From: Thecaphora thlaspeos
Taxonomy: Eukaryota; Basidiomycota; Ustilaginomycetes; Urocystidales; Glomosporiaceae
DNA length: 64,000 bases
Direction of reading: 5' to 3'
NCBI GenBank assembly: GCA_900291925.1
Contig: UWYS01000029.1
Location: 310,001-374,000, forward strand
The position numbers and the translations under genes are program-made. Each line of letters starts with the position of its first letter. Positions within the stretch are counted from its first letter, which is position 1. The notes below the pieces were generated by a model. That model had not been told where the DNA came from, did not search any database, and saw only the letters and a program-made list of their open reading frames with translations. This document shows positions 36,201 through 45,657 of this stretch, in pieces.

Positions 36201-36463
36201 CAGTCTGGAGGGCTTGTGCCGATCTCGTGGACGGCCTGTGCGAGGAGAAGCTTGTCGCGCAGGGATAGCTTAGCGAGAGCTGAGGGCTGGGGCGCGCCGG
36301 GCGATGGGATGGTGGGACCGAGCGAATGTGTGGTCGTCGAGGGTTGAGATGATGCCGTCGTCGCTGTCGAGCCTTGTGCCGTTGATGATGGCTGTGTTGC
36401 TTGTGGTGGCTGTGGCTGTGGCTGCGATGGTTGCGGTTGCGGTTGCGGCGGCGGTGGGGCCAT
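33230..36463 (-). CDS. BRD8-like bromodomain protein, probable NuA4 subunit
   Basis: A single exon encodes 1077 residues (ATG 36461-36463). The C-terminal bromodomain (about residues 955-1070) shows the usual helices and the acetyl-lysine pocket: FHNAIKEQDAPDYYTLIRHP, LDLKTIKARIKEGSI and FANSLIYNRPGTEVHRMA, where the Asn of YNRPG is the conserved acetyl-lysine-binding residue. The N-terminus has a SANT-like segment, LSLRDKLLLAQAVHEIG followed by DWGRVSSLLLSHP and GTRECERAWTALMRQRGLVL. A predicted coiled coil comes next (LIYAERIEELKETIKEKEQQFKHL). This order (SANT-like, coiled coil, bromodomain) matches BRD8-type subunits of NuA4/TIP60; it is inference from layout and motifs. The middle is Ala/Lys/Glu-rich and disordered, with a run of 14 glutamates. 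Its head-to-head neighbour is the CARM1-like gene. Confidence 0.88.
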   Translation of the reverse strand: MAPPPPQPQPQPSQPQPQPPQATQPSSTAQGSTATTASSQPSTTTHSLGPTIPSPGAPQPSALAKLSLRDKLLLAQAVHEIGTSPPDWGRVSSLLLSHPLIRQQSRLEQAANAGLTLGRIFGTRECERAWTALMRQRGLVLSRDDSAVTANSTTAAAPNASPSTAPGAGFAPPTPSGAEATPKLKEARGAQPRMDLRSQLALAKLIYAERIEELKETIKEKEQQFKHLIREIDDIKSGKADDRLELELRIELENLAKDPTAAGPLITPAAAAGTGAGGGTVSPGTALTTPKAVKTTKIGRARGESLATPSDKISPRSDHTASGPNSATKKGNEPRAKKANRRASIDASPSKAAAAAAPVNGGDTGTAIPNSLPSLGKPASVTMSASSSAASAAPAPSASSAPSTTQLGITAVATPAKPVSADAIGSASSSTAAPVATAPLPFPSATVAAAAIVTSAIPEVAPAATTLMASGPAPSLDTSKLEERVQAEVEKAIETEARLQKAAQAAGAAATTSAATEVAAAAPPLSAAEPEGDEPSATATADEVDSGTAAGEQQPKEQEQKVQPQPQQQNPREGDAEVEATTAGLKRKRDATADSLTPAAEDKEALAANKQGQGAQEQSTAPPHSKRSKGEGDSADPGPADDEDMPDASTEKATPAGMNVIAAATAESTDKDKGPDTDKSVPAPAPVVNGDRKDEMDVEKDLIGDLVSDKDKGGDAAAPADAGKKTGPSKDQAKEGKADVVIAQPSEEGRDDQPVTADEEEVAREVVETEKEAEKEVEANAATVAIVAADKDAVAVSPNKAPAEPPSAGAKVKEKMDEEDKHQRQGEEDKGDKEATPSGGEDEDDEEEEEEEEEEEEEEMDEVVEVETKSEPGEVAEAEEMEAEAEAEEAEAETEAEVETTAKWRSTPARNRYGSASRTCARSKARDSPASASTPGGGAVSGVKDEANAASTPTATSSAEKEKAKRKTTQVLLMLLTEVSNHTHGNLFHNAIKEQDAPDYYTLIRHPLDLKTIKARIKEGSIRSASQLRRALNQMFANSLIYNRPGTEVHRMASEMSVASEEIMDRFEMTQRFNSRR

Positions 36464-36972
36464 GACGAGGCAGCACCTGGCGGCCGAGGTCTGGGATGTG
36501 TATACGCGGAGTGGGACAGAAGGGACGCGATCGCGCGCGTGTGTGTGTGTGGGTGCGTGTGAGTGCCTGTGCGAGTGTGCCTGTGAGGGTGGAGCGCGTG
36601 TGGTGGATGGCCGTATCGGCGGTGTCGGCGGCGATGGCGATGGCGATGGCGATGGCGATGGCGGGATGATTCTGGCGGGATGCTGGTGGCAGGATGATGG
36701 TGGTGGACAAGGTGGAAGCCAGTCCAGCGACGAGGGGCGACGCCCTCTGCAGCGCTCAGTGGCTTCGAAGACGAGTCCGACCAGGCCGAGTCCCGAAGAA
36801 AGCGCCAGCCACAGCCACAGCCACAGCCACAGCCACCAGCGGCCCCAGCAGCGTCCTCAAACAGCCGCCCCCACTACTCACGCTCTCATCCCCTCTCCCC
36901 ACACACACCATCAACCGTCCAATCGTGCAGCCAGCTAGCCTGCCTCTGAGCCACGCCCCCTTGTCGCCCCAC
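36464..36972. promoter_or_regulatory. Divergent promoter region, BRD8-like and CARM1-like genes
   Basis: A 509-bp spacer between two chromatin-related genes. It contains a GT-rich tract (about 36539-36600), a GATGGC tandem repeat (about 36633-36661) and a CAGCCA hexamer repeat (about 36805-36835). An in-frame ATG at 36694 precedes the chosen CARM1-like start, but the stretch in between is low-complexity and looks like leader. Confidence 0.5.
36633..36661. repeat. GATGGC hexamer microsatellite
   Basis: About five tandem GATGGC units lie in the shared promoter of the BRD8-like and CARM1-like genes. Confidence 0.8.
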
Positions 36973-38719
36973 ATGGCCCCTCCCCCTGCGACACCCGCGG
37001 CCTCTGCGCCAAAGCAGCCGCCGCAGCCTGACGTCGAGGTCTACGACGACAAGGACGAGGCTTACTTCGGCTACTACGCCCTCCTCAGCCACCAGGCCCA
37101 GATGCTCCAGGACTCGGTTCGCACCGCCGCCTATCACCAGGCCATCACGCAGCATGCAACCCAATGCTTCCAGGACAAGCTTGTCATGGACGTCGGCGCA
37201 GGAAATGGCATCCTTTCCTTCTTTGCCGCACAGGCGGGCGCACGCAAGGTGTATGCGGTGGAGGCTTCCAACATGGTGGATCACCTGCACACCCTGCTCG
37301 ACTCTGCCGCGGTGCAGAAGCGGAAAGCCAAGGACAGCAAGGCAAAGCAGGACGAGGGCCAGGACGAAGAGGACGACGACCTAGATGACGACGACGACGA
37401 GGCGGTCGCTACCTACCAGCGCGCTTCCACCTCTGCTTCGGCTTCGGCTTCAACGACGGCGACGACGGCGACCGAATCTAGATTTATGAGAAACGCATGG
37501 CTGGCCGATACGCTCGTACCCGTCCACTCCAAGGTGGAAGACGTCACGGCGGCCCACCTCGAGGGCAACCAGCAGGTTGACACCATCGTCTCCGAGTGCC
37601 TCGGCGTGCTCCTCGTCCACGAGCGCATGTGCGAGTCCTTCGTCGATGCCCGCGACCGCTTCCTCAAGCCTGGCGGTTCCGTGTTCCCCAGTGCCGGGAC
37701 CATCTGTCTGGCGCCGTTCGAAGACAAGGCGCTGTGGGAGGATACCGCCAACAAGGCTCGATGGTGGCGCAACAGCGTGAGTCATGGCGGCTGCGGTAGG
37801 AGCTACAGCAGGCGCGGCCGCTCAAAAGCATCGTCTAGGGAAGGCCCAGCTCTGACCTCATCCCCTTACTCGCCCACTCTTCTGCTCACTCTTTGGCTTG
37901 CGACACGTATAGAACTTCTACGGCGTCGACATCACACCCTTCGCCTCGGCCGCCTTCAAAGAGACGTTCTCCTCGCCCATCGTCGGCGTCTTCGCGCCGC
38001 AGTGCCTGCTGAGCGTCTCGAGCGACTTTGTTATCGACTTTGCGACCATCTCCAAGTCGGGACTGCAGGACTTCACGATGCCGCTCGAGTGGACCTTCGT
38101 CCAGCCGGCCATTGTGCACGGACTCGGAGGGTGGTTCGATCTCCACTTTAACTCGCAAACAACCTCTCCCGCACCACCAGCAACAGCGGCAGAAGCAGGC
38201 GCTTCCTCTACTCAGACTTCGACATCGGCAGGCGCACCGGAGATCCACCTGCTTCCCACGGTCGGTGCCGGTGGAGCGGACAGGGACGGCAATGCGACGA
38301 TGCAAGACCAAAGCGCCAAGGCCTCGACATTGAGCGGGAGCGCACCGGACTTCCAACCCGCCGTCGCTGGGACGGGAGTTGACGTCAGCTCGACGTCGTT
38401 CGACATCGCTACGGTGCAAGCCGCCGCAGCCGCAGCCGCAGCTGCGGTGCCGCTGACGAATGCCTCGGGTCAATTCATGTCGACCAGCCCGTACGCCACG
38501 CCTACACACTGGCAGCAGGTGCGTTTCCTCTTCTCGGACCCGCTCGCCGTCAACAAGGGACAGAAGCTGGTCGGGTCGATCCGATGCCGCGCCAACAACT
38601 CGCGCTCCTACACCATGACGGGCCGCTTCGATATCCTGCGAAAGGACGGAACGGCCGATCCGCTGCTGTCCAGAAGGGGGAGCTGGAGACTCGACAGACA
38701 GACGTACTCTTGGTCATAG
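36973..38719 (+). CDS. CARM1/PRMT4-type protein arginine methyltransferase
   Basis: Two exons, 36973-37776 and 37913-38719 (536 residues), with a 136-bp GTGAGT...TAG intron in phase 0. It transfers methyl groups from S-adenosylmethionine to arginines of histones and RNA-binding proteins. Motifs: YFGYYALLSHQAQMLQDSVR (the YF...M..D.VR helix that closes over SAM), motif I VMDVGAGNGILSFFAAQAGA (residues 71-90), VYAVEAS, the double-E loop SECLGVLLVHERM (about residues 207-219), and the THW loop (THWQQVRFLF, about residue 465). A CARM1-type NFYGVDIT starts exon 2 and LVHGLGGWFD-like spacing (IVHGLGGWFDLHF) follows. Two inserts are unusual: residues 114-170 (basic, then Asp/Glu-rich, then Ser/Thr/Ala) inside the Rossmann fold, and about 110 low-complexity residues in the beta-barrel before THW. 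PRMT1 or PRMT3 fit less well. Confidence 0.9.
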
Positions 38720-40504
38720 CGGATAGACAGGACGTAGCATGTGTTGTGTACCAGGAAACAGCATCAAGAAGCCGGCAAAGCAATCGCAATACACCAATAG
38801 AGCGACGACCGGCAGGGTAGCACGTTTCATCGTCGCCTCAAGAGAAGGTGGGGCGTCTTGACAGCGGCTGCAAAAAGGTAAGAACAAGGATCGTCCATGG
38901 CGTTTGCGTGTCTCGAGGCGACGAGGGGGAGTAGTATACAAGAGGGAGAGCAGGGGGAGAGAGAGAGAGAGAGAGCAAAAGGAGTGGAAAGAGGAGATGG
39001 GCAGGAAGAGCGTATCAACCCTGTTTGCCGTCCTTTGGAGGAGAATCTGACGGCTCAAGTCGAGTCCACGCCTGCTTGAGCAGCGGACCGCACAGGATTG
39101 ATGCCGAGAGCCAAAGGGCTCATCGTTGAAGCGCTACCGCATGATCTCCCGCGACCGGGTTCAACTCGGATCGATCGTGACATCGATAGTGTGACTGGAC
39201 GTCGCAGCGACAGCCATCGTCGACATTCGCCCAGGGTGGAGATCACCTGCTATCGCGGCAAGATGACCGGCGGACCCTGGCTGGCATACGACTGCTTCAC
39301 CAACCAGACTCTACCACCCGAGCTGCCGACCCAGCAATGGCAGGGAAGCTGAGCGATCCCTCGACGAGGAAGCCCCTCGTTACGACACCGCTCAGCTCGG
39401 CTCCCTTGACGTAGCGGCTGAGGACGATGATGACGCCGATGAGAAAGACGAATGCGTGGAAGAAGGGGTGGTTGACTGGACAGGCCATGGTGGGGATGCG
39501 ACGGGAGGGGGTCTTGCGAGAGCGAAATCGGGAGTGTATGCGCGTGATTGTCCTGCTCGCGGTGGAAGGACTGGACCGTTTGTCGTCGTGCGTGCCTTTG
39601 GAGCGAAAGGTGTTGGATCTCTCGATGACGGAGAGGAGGAGGCTGCTTGAGGAGATGATGCTGGACGCCAGCCCGCTGAATCGTGAAGGGAGTTATGGAA
39701 GCGACGGGTTGTTGTTGTTGTTGTTCTTGTCGTTAGTGGTGGTGTTGTTGGTGGTGATGAAGATGATGGTCAAACGGCGGGTGCGCGGTTGGCTCTCGTC
39801 GATGTCGATGTCGTCGCCGTCGTCGAGCTGCAGCTGAGAGGCTGGGCTTGCAACCAGGCGGAGGTGGCGGTGGTGGCGGTGGGCTTGGCCAAAACGAAAG
39901 AGCTTCCAATCACGCACGCCCGCTTGACCGGCCCGCTGCAAACCCCCACCTCCGCACAGCCCGCATTGGCGGAGAGAATGTTGAGTATATGCTGTGCTGT
40001 CTGTCGTCGTCGTCGGGCGGTGTCCGTTGCCGCCAGGCTCTTCGTCCATGGCAAACCGGCTCAGCCCTCGGATCGCCTTGGCCGTCGAGTGGGGCAGTAT
40101 CCGCAGCATCCGACCGCCTAGCCAGACAACGAGCTGGGATCGGATCCGCACTTATCGATCGTGGCGGGTGCTTGGGCCGCCTGGCCCACACCTGGCCCAC
40201 TCACGCACACGGCGGCAGGGTGGCTGTGCGGGCGGACGCCGGCACTCGCTGCCGACGTCAGCCCAGCCCGCGGCCACACTCTCAGCCTTCCTACTCCACA
40301 TCTGCCTGCCCCCCCCCCCCCCCCGAACCCCGACCTGCATCCACCGCCTTTTCTTCATCGCACCACTACCACCATCGCAAGCACATTCTAGCAGCCTGGA
40401 CGAACAAGCGCGCTATCCGGCTTCAGAGACGCAAGCAGCACAACATCGAAGCCTCTCGACACAGTCGCGCGGCCTAGGCTTAAAACGAGAGGGCGACCGC
40501 CACT
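38720..40504. other. Intergenic stretch, 1.8 kb, with one small candidate gene
   Basis: It lies between the CARM1-like gene and verprolin. It includes an AG-rich run (about 38950-38977), a TTG repeat near 39709-39730 and a 16-bp C-tract at about 40309-40324. The only plausible coding element is a 63-codon minus-strand ORF at 39297-39488, listed separately. Confidence 0.5.
39297..39488 (-). CDS. Candidate small single-pass membrane protein
   Basis: A 63-residue minus-strand ORF starts at the ATG at 39486-39488 in a very good context (CCACCATGG). The N-terminus MACPVNHPFFHAF leads into a hydrophobic stretch VFLIGVIIVLSRYVKG that could form one membrane helix with a basic flank. The rest is short and neutral. 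No family is recognised. It may continue into an unseen downstream exon, or be chance; composition differs from the Arg/Pro-rich shadow frames around it. Confidence 0.35.
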   Translation of the reverse strand: MACPVNHPFFHAFVFLIGVIIVLSRYVKGAELSGVVTRGFLVEGSLSFPAIAGSAARVVESGW

Positions 40505-42178
40505 ATGAACTCGGATCTCCAAGCAGCCATCCAGAAGGGCAAGGGCCTCAAGAGTGCGTAGATCGCAGTGCTGTGGCCGTCTGCATCGAGAACTTGCTGA
40601 CCGTGTCGACCCACCATGATCCATCCCATTGCTTGCACCCCATCTCGCCCCACCCTCATGCAGAGACAGTCACCAATGACAGGTCAAAACCTCTTGTAGA
40701 GGGAGCTTCCAAGTCGATTGGCGGCGGCGGAGGAGCAGGAGGAGGTGGTGGTGGTGGTGGTGGCGATGGCGGTGGCGGTGGAACGCTGGGCGGGGGAGGG
40801 GGAGGTCCGCCCGGACTAGGAGGCCTTTTCGCCGGTGGCATGCCGAAGCTCAAGCCCGCCCGAGCTCCCGCCGCTCCCAATGCCAGTCTTGGTGAGTTGT
40901 AGCTCGCCCCCATTCCTCGATACGTTTCTCAGCATTCGACCGTAAGCTACTGTGTCATCATCTGGACCCTAATCCTACTCCTGCTCCTTCTCCTTTCTCC
41001 GCATCCAGGCAAGCCCCCGTCTCGACCGGGAGGCATGCCCGCTCGACCGACACCTCCACCTCCCTCTGCAGCAGCGCCGCCCCCGCCTCCTGCACCTCCA
41101 GCAGGCGGCAGGCCGATGCCCCCAAGGTCTGGCGGAGCAGCGCCTCCACCGCCACCTCCGCCATCATCGTCGTCAACGATTGCATCCACATCCCCCGCCC
41201 CTCCGCGAGCGGCGCCGCCGCCGATGGCATCAAGGGGCGTGCCTCCGCCGCCCAGTCGACCCTCTCCCGCTGCGGGTGGAATCCCCTCGGCACCACCGCC
41301 TCCGCCTCCCACTGCGCCCACGCCTTCCTCCAGGCTCCCTCCTCCGTCCGTTTCCGCTCCGCCACCTCCCAGAAGGCCCGGCGGCGCGGCTCCCCCGCCG
41401 CCGCCACCGGGTCGACCTAGCCAGATCAGTGCAGCGCCGCCCCCACCACCACCACCCAGTCGGACGGCTCCAGCGTCGGCAGCCGCCGCTGCTCCTTCTG
41501 CACCGTCGCCGCCGCCGCCCCCGCTGGGCAGACCAGCCCCGGGAGCTGCACCCTCGCTGCCTGGACGAGCTATCCCGCCTCCTCCGCCCGCACCCTTGTC
41601 TCCATCACCCGCAGCTGTCACTACACCACCCAGGAGAAGCGGTGCCCCTCCTCCGCCCCCGCCTCCGTCTGGTGGACACCTCAGGAACGCATCGGCCAGC
41701 GGTCGACCCGCTCCTCCCACGCCTCCTCCGCCGCCCGGACGAGCTGTGCCGCCGCCTAGCCGCGTCCCTCCCCCTCCTGCGCCGGCCTCGCCTTCTCCCG
41801 CAGCGGCGGCGGCCCCACCCCCGAGTCGAGCACCTCCGCCTCCCGTAGCTGCTCCACCCGTCCACACCAGCAGCAGTTTCATGGGCAGCGCTGCAAACGG
41901 CGCTTCGGTCGTCAGCCGAGGTGAGTACGATGGTTCGGCAGCGAGAGGACGTCGAGAACGTCAATGCGGTGCAACGGCAGACTGACCATGAGCATACAAT
42001 TGACTCCTCGTTCTCGTCAGTGCCATCGCCGCCTCCTCACTCGGGCTCGCTGAGCTTTTCTTCGTCGTCAGCCTTTCCGCCGCCACGCACCTTTAACGCT
42101 AGCTCGGCGTCGCAACATAGATATCCCAGCGGTGCCAGCAAAGGCTCGACGTTCGACTTCAAGGGCCTGGCTGCTTAG
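40505..42178 (+). CDS. VRP1: Verprolin/WIP family actin regulator
   Basis: Four exons, 40505-40553, 40664-40891, 41009-41920 and 42021-42178 (448 residues). All introns are GT-AG and each splits a codon after its first base. Verprolin binds monomeric actin and WASP to drive cortical actin patch formation and endocytosis. The extreme N-terminus is a WH2 actin-binding motif, LQAAIQKGKGLK joined across intron 1 to KTVTNDRSKP, the family signature LKKTVTNDRS. A Gly-rich hinge and a long polyproline region (PPPPP blocks typical of profilin and SH3 ligands) follow. The C-terminus carries RTFNASSASQ and STFDFKGLAA, which may correspond to the WASP-binding tail. The first exon is only 49 bp and holds half the WH2 motif; its donor is GTGCGT. 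Proline-rich annotation without exon 1 would miss the actin-binding site. Confidence 0.93.
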
Positions 42179-42669
42179 AGAGGCCGAGGCGGCCGCCGTG
42201 CTGTGGGGCGCGAAGGGTCGCTCCAGGCTCTACTTTGTATGTATGCAGTGGTCTCAGGATGGCCTGCGTCAAGCGCTCCGCTGCAATGTCATGCTGGTCA
42301 ATATTGGATCAGTCGTGGGCCTTGATAGACAGCTGTGCGAGCTTCCAGGCCTTTGGAACGAGACGGTCATGGAGCTGCGAAAAGGCGCGCACAACGGGGG
42401 GCCCGTAGTGATCAGATATCTCGGGAGTCGGGCCCGAAGCAGAGCGCGAGGGTGTCACTGTGAGGGTCAAAGCGCGCGCGCACGCTCACCTCTGGCCTGG
42501 CGCGTGCAGCGAGGGCTGGAAAGGAAAAGACGCAGTGACTAGCGGCTGTGGTGTCTGGACAAGACTTTCCTCTTGACCTGCACGCGCCGTACCGCCTTAT
42601 ACCACACCTCACCTCATCCATATCGACAGCGAGTCGACTTACTCACACCTTTACAACCCTCGGCCCAGC
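42179..42669. other. Intergenic region, verprolin to Plp1-like gene
   Basis: A 491-bp tandem spacer. It holds the verprolin 3' end and the downstream promoter. I see no coding signal or repeat. Confidence 0.5.
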
Positions 42670-43255
42670 ATGTCATTCGCAGCTGCCATGTCTGGCCCTG
42701 TAGAGCAGGAGCAGTCGGCATCCCAGATAGCGCAGGAGCAAGAACGCGCGCTGCGCGACCAGCCCTCTCACGGCGACGTTGGCAGCTCTTCGATCAAGCC
42801 GCCCTCTGCCGATTCCGAACCCCCCACTTCTGCTTCGCAGACCTATAGCCCATCTTACCCGACCTATCGACAATCACAGCCTTCCAGTCGACATGAACCG
42901 GAAGACGACGACGAGGATGATGACGAGGCGTTGTTCGCTGAGCTGGAGAGAGAGGTCGAGGAGATGGACGATGAGCGGAACTACGATAGGACGAGGCAGA
43001 GGCAGGCGAATAAGTCAGGAAGGTGGCTGGGGAGAGGTGCGGAGGATGTCGATGGATATGCTAGGGGCCAGGAGGATGGCGATGGTGATGGACAGCAGTG
43101 GGAAGAGGGTGGGTTTGATATGGCCGAGTTTAGAGAGAGGAGGATGCAGGAGATCAGAGAGGAGTGAGTGTCCTTGTTCCGCTGCAAAGGTACACGCTGC
43201 CGTGAAAGCCCGTTACGATCGGGTTGTGCTGACCTGTCTCCCCTCGCCTCTTACC

Positions 43256-43303
<48 letters not shown>

Positions 43304-43890
43304 GCGGCTGCAGACTATCTCGTCGGAAAGAAGGGACGTCATCCGCGCAAACAAACTCTTCCTCGTACGCGCTTCGGGGCAAGCTGAGCGAGATCAGCCA
43401 CGAAAAGGAGCTCATCCATCTCTCTTCGCAGGAAAGCAGCGTGGCGATCCACTTCTTCCACGCCTCGTTCGAACGGTGCAAGCTGCTCGATCGCCACCTC
43501 GAGGTGCTTGCGCGTCTTCATCCCGACACTCTGTTTCTGCGCGCCAACGTGCTCAACTGTCCCTTCCTCACGCAGAAGCTCGCGATCAAGGTGTTGCCGT
43601 GCATCGTGACCTTCAAGGACGGCGTAAGCAAGGACAAGATGGTCGGGTTTGAGGAGTTGGGTAACAGCGATAGGTTTACGACGGGAGCGCTCGAGTGGAG
43701 GTTGGGACAGTCCGGCATCATCGATCCCAGGAGGAACCAGAAGCCCATCCTCGGCTTCAAGGAGCAGATGAGCGAGAGCGTGGGCGCTGGCGTGGTGGGT
43801 GCATCCAAGGGGAATAGGAGGAAGGATAGGAATAGCAGGTTCCAAGAGGACGGGGACGAGGACGAGGATGATTACTGGAACGATGACTAG
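42670..43890 (+). CDS. PLP1: Phosducin-like protein of the Plp1/TXNDC9 family
   Basis: Two exons, 42670-43163 and 43314-43890 (356 residues). The 150-bp intron starts GTGAGT after two bases of a codon. Plp1/TXNDC9 proteins are cytosolic co-factors of the CCT chaperonin that help fold tubulin and actin. The N-terminus is acidic and disordered, then a helical segment WEEGGFDMAEFRERRMQEIRE. The thioredoxin-like fold reads SVAIHFFHASFERCKLLDRH, LEVLARLHPDTLFLRANVLN, CPFLTQKLAIKVLPCIVTFK, matching the family, with a single cysteine (ERC) in place of the CxxC redox pair and the cis-proline in VLP. The C-terminus is Asp/Glu-rich and ends DDYWNDD. The intron contains a (TC)20 tract immediately before its acceptor. 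An alternative start is the ATG six codons in. Confidence 0.92.
43261..43300. repeat. (TC)20 dinucleotide microsatellite in intron
   Basis: Forty uninterrupted bases of TC lie 10-50 bp upstream of the CAG acceptor of the Plp1-like intron, serving as its polypyrimidine tract. Confidence 0.95.
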
Positions 43891-44760
43891 CACCGCCACG
43901 GCCCGCTTGCTCACACCGATGTCGCTGCTCTACAGTTGTTGTACCGCCTAGGTCGAGGGACGATGAATCTTCAGCATCGATCCTGCGACGACGACGACGA
44001 CGATGACGAAGGGCAGGTGTGTCGTGCAGGCAAACCTTCGACGAAAGCAGCGTCCAATCCTACGCTCGAACCACGCTAAAAATTCCCTTCTTCTTCGTCT
44101 TCTTCACGACGCCACACCACACTCCTTCGCCGACCTTGTCGACGCAAGCTACAGTATGTCCGCTGTAGGGCTCCCGACATGCTGCTGGATCTACGGCATG
44201 AAAAGACTGCCGGCCACAAGTAAGTTTGCGAGACGATCCACCTCGTGACGTCTCCCTCGGCGAAGGGTCAAGGTTGTGGGGAAGCATGAGGAGTACGGTC
44301 AATCTATGCACCGCTATCCCTAGACCAATCTAGCTCGGTATGTATTATTTATATTTGGTCGTTCCGAGAAGCCGGTCAAGGGGGGATACCAAGTACTGTA
44401 CTCAAGAAAGGAGAACTGGGAAGGATGGGCGTACAGTAGGTCGTCGAGTACCAGGTAGCGAAACATCGCATCTTCGCTCGCCTTGCCGGCTCTCTTGGAG
44501 AATACATAGGAAGGAGTTGGAGCTGCATCTTCGGAAGGCACAAGAGTGTTCCATCTAGCTAGACGGGGAAGGATTCCAAAGGTAGTGACACTGTGTCCGT
44601 AACGTACTCGCATCCTGCTTGGTGTTGTGTTTTGACAACGAACGAGCCTACTTGGCCCAACCTCGGTGGAAAGGCGGAAGCGGGAAGCGGGAAGCGGGAA
44701 GGGGGAAGGGGGAAGGGGGGCAGGGTGCGACCGCCGGTTGGTGGTTTCGCCGAAGCAAGG

Positions 44761-45657
44761 ATGGGGAGGTCTACTGTACAGCATCGACCATTTGCCTCGC
44801 CTGTTGTCATGCCTTCTAACTACATCCTGACCACTCTACTCGTGTTCCATCGTAGACCTCCCCCTCGCGACACGGCCCATCCTCAAGACTTGGCAAAACG
44901 ATCGAGAGACGACGTGCTTACAGATACAAAACCACTTGCTACTGTACTTACGACACGCGGGAAAGGTTTGAGGGATCAGAGAAAGGAGACGCCAGGACAG
45001 TCGGGAGATGGACTAGACCCATCCCTCAAGCTAAAGACGCAGATGACATTGCCCAAGCGAGTCAGGAGGTCAAAAGGCCTCGGAAAGAAATCAGAGGACA
45101 GAGCATTATCGTATCTGCGTAGGTTACAGTGCTCAAGATGGTTTCTGCTTACGGCGTTACAATGTACACTTCGACGCCATGCTGTACTGTATTGGCCGCT
45201 TCGCCTGACGCTATTTTCCTGGCCTGAGTTGCGAGGCGTCGTCTGTCAAGCTCGACGATGTCGTGCCATTGCATCGCATCGTGGCGAGGGACGCATTAAA
45301 GGATTTGGCGGCCGTGTTCGCCAAAGGATAGGGGCTGGCTTGCTGAGATGGCGCTGTCGTCTGGCCGAGGTGACGAGGTCCGAGCGATGGCTGGCTGGCC
45401 GAGTGGCAAAAATTCTCGGCGCTTCCCTGTTTCTGTCAGTGACACCAACACAACTACCTGACTCCCTTGCTCGGGGGGAGTGTAGAACCGCAGGCGTATG
45501 CTCTTGCCGTGGCCTACGGTACCTCGTCCCTGTCCCCCGCTGTCGTCGAATGGCAGGGCCAGGGTGTTTCTTACTGGGCATGTTTAGCTCATGTACTGGT
45601 GTAGCAGCACGCCTGGGCTTGCTGGGCGCTCTGGAGGAGGAAGATGTAAGTACATAG
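44761..45657 (+). CDS. Long ORF with atypical codon use, unknown
   Basis: A 298-codon open frame from the ATG at 44761 (another ATG at 44809) ends TAG at 45655. At the more balanced base composition here, an open stretch this long is unlikely by chance. Codon use (many AGG, AGA, TTA, CTA and A/T-ending codons) is unlike the GC3-rich neighbours. The product is basic, with hydrophobic segments such as WFLLTALQCTLRR and VLYWPLRLTLFSWPEL, but no domain is recognised. A consensus donor GTAAGT sits at 45646 near the end, so a further exon is possible. It could be a recently born or transferred gene, a decayed element, or non-coding. Confidence 0.3.
   Translation: MGRSTVQHRPFASPVVMPSNYILTTLLVFHRRPPPRDTAHPQDLAKRSRDDVLTDTKPLATVLTTRGKGLRDQRKETPGQSGDGLDPSLKLKTQMTLPKRVRRSKGLGKKSEDRALSYLRRLQCSRWFLLTALQCTLRRHAVLYWPLRLTLFSWPELRGVVCQARRCRAIASHRGEGRIKGFGGRVRQRIGAGLLRWRCRLAEVTRSERWLAGRVAKILGASLFLSVTPTQLPDSLARGECRTAGVCSCRGLRYLVPVPRCRRMAGPGCFLLGMFSSCTGVAARLGLLGALEEEDVST

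Noticed and set aside
36633..36661. CRISPR-like regular repeats
   Set aside because: Short tandem hexamers without spacers, in a eukaryotic promoter.
36694..36972. Earlier in-frame ATG for the CARM1-like gene
   Set aside because: The extension is made of hexamer-repeat-encoded low complexity (Thr/Ala and Pro/Leu), and the 36973 ATG gives a normal N-terminus.
40947..41882. Gly-rich 311-codon minus-strand frame
   Set aside because: Reverse complement of the verprolin polyproline exon.
44040..44110. Minus-strand GGTTCGAGC resembling a tRNA T-loop
   Set aside because: The flanking five-base stems do not pair and no cloverleaf can be drawn.
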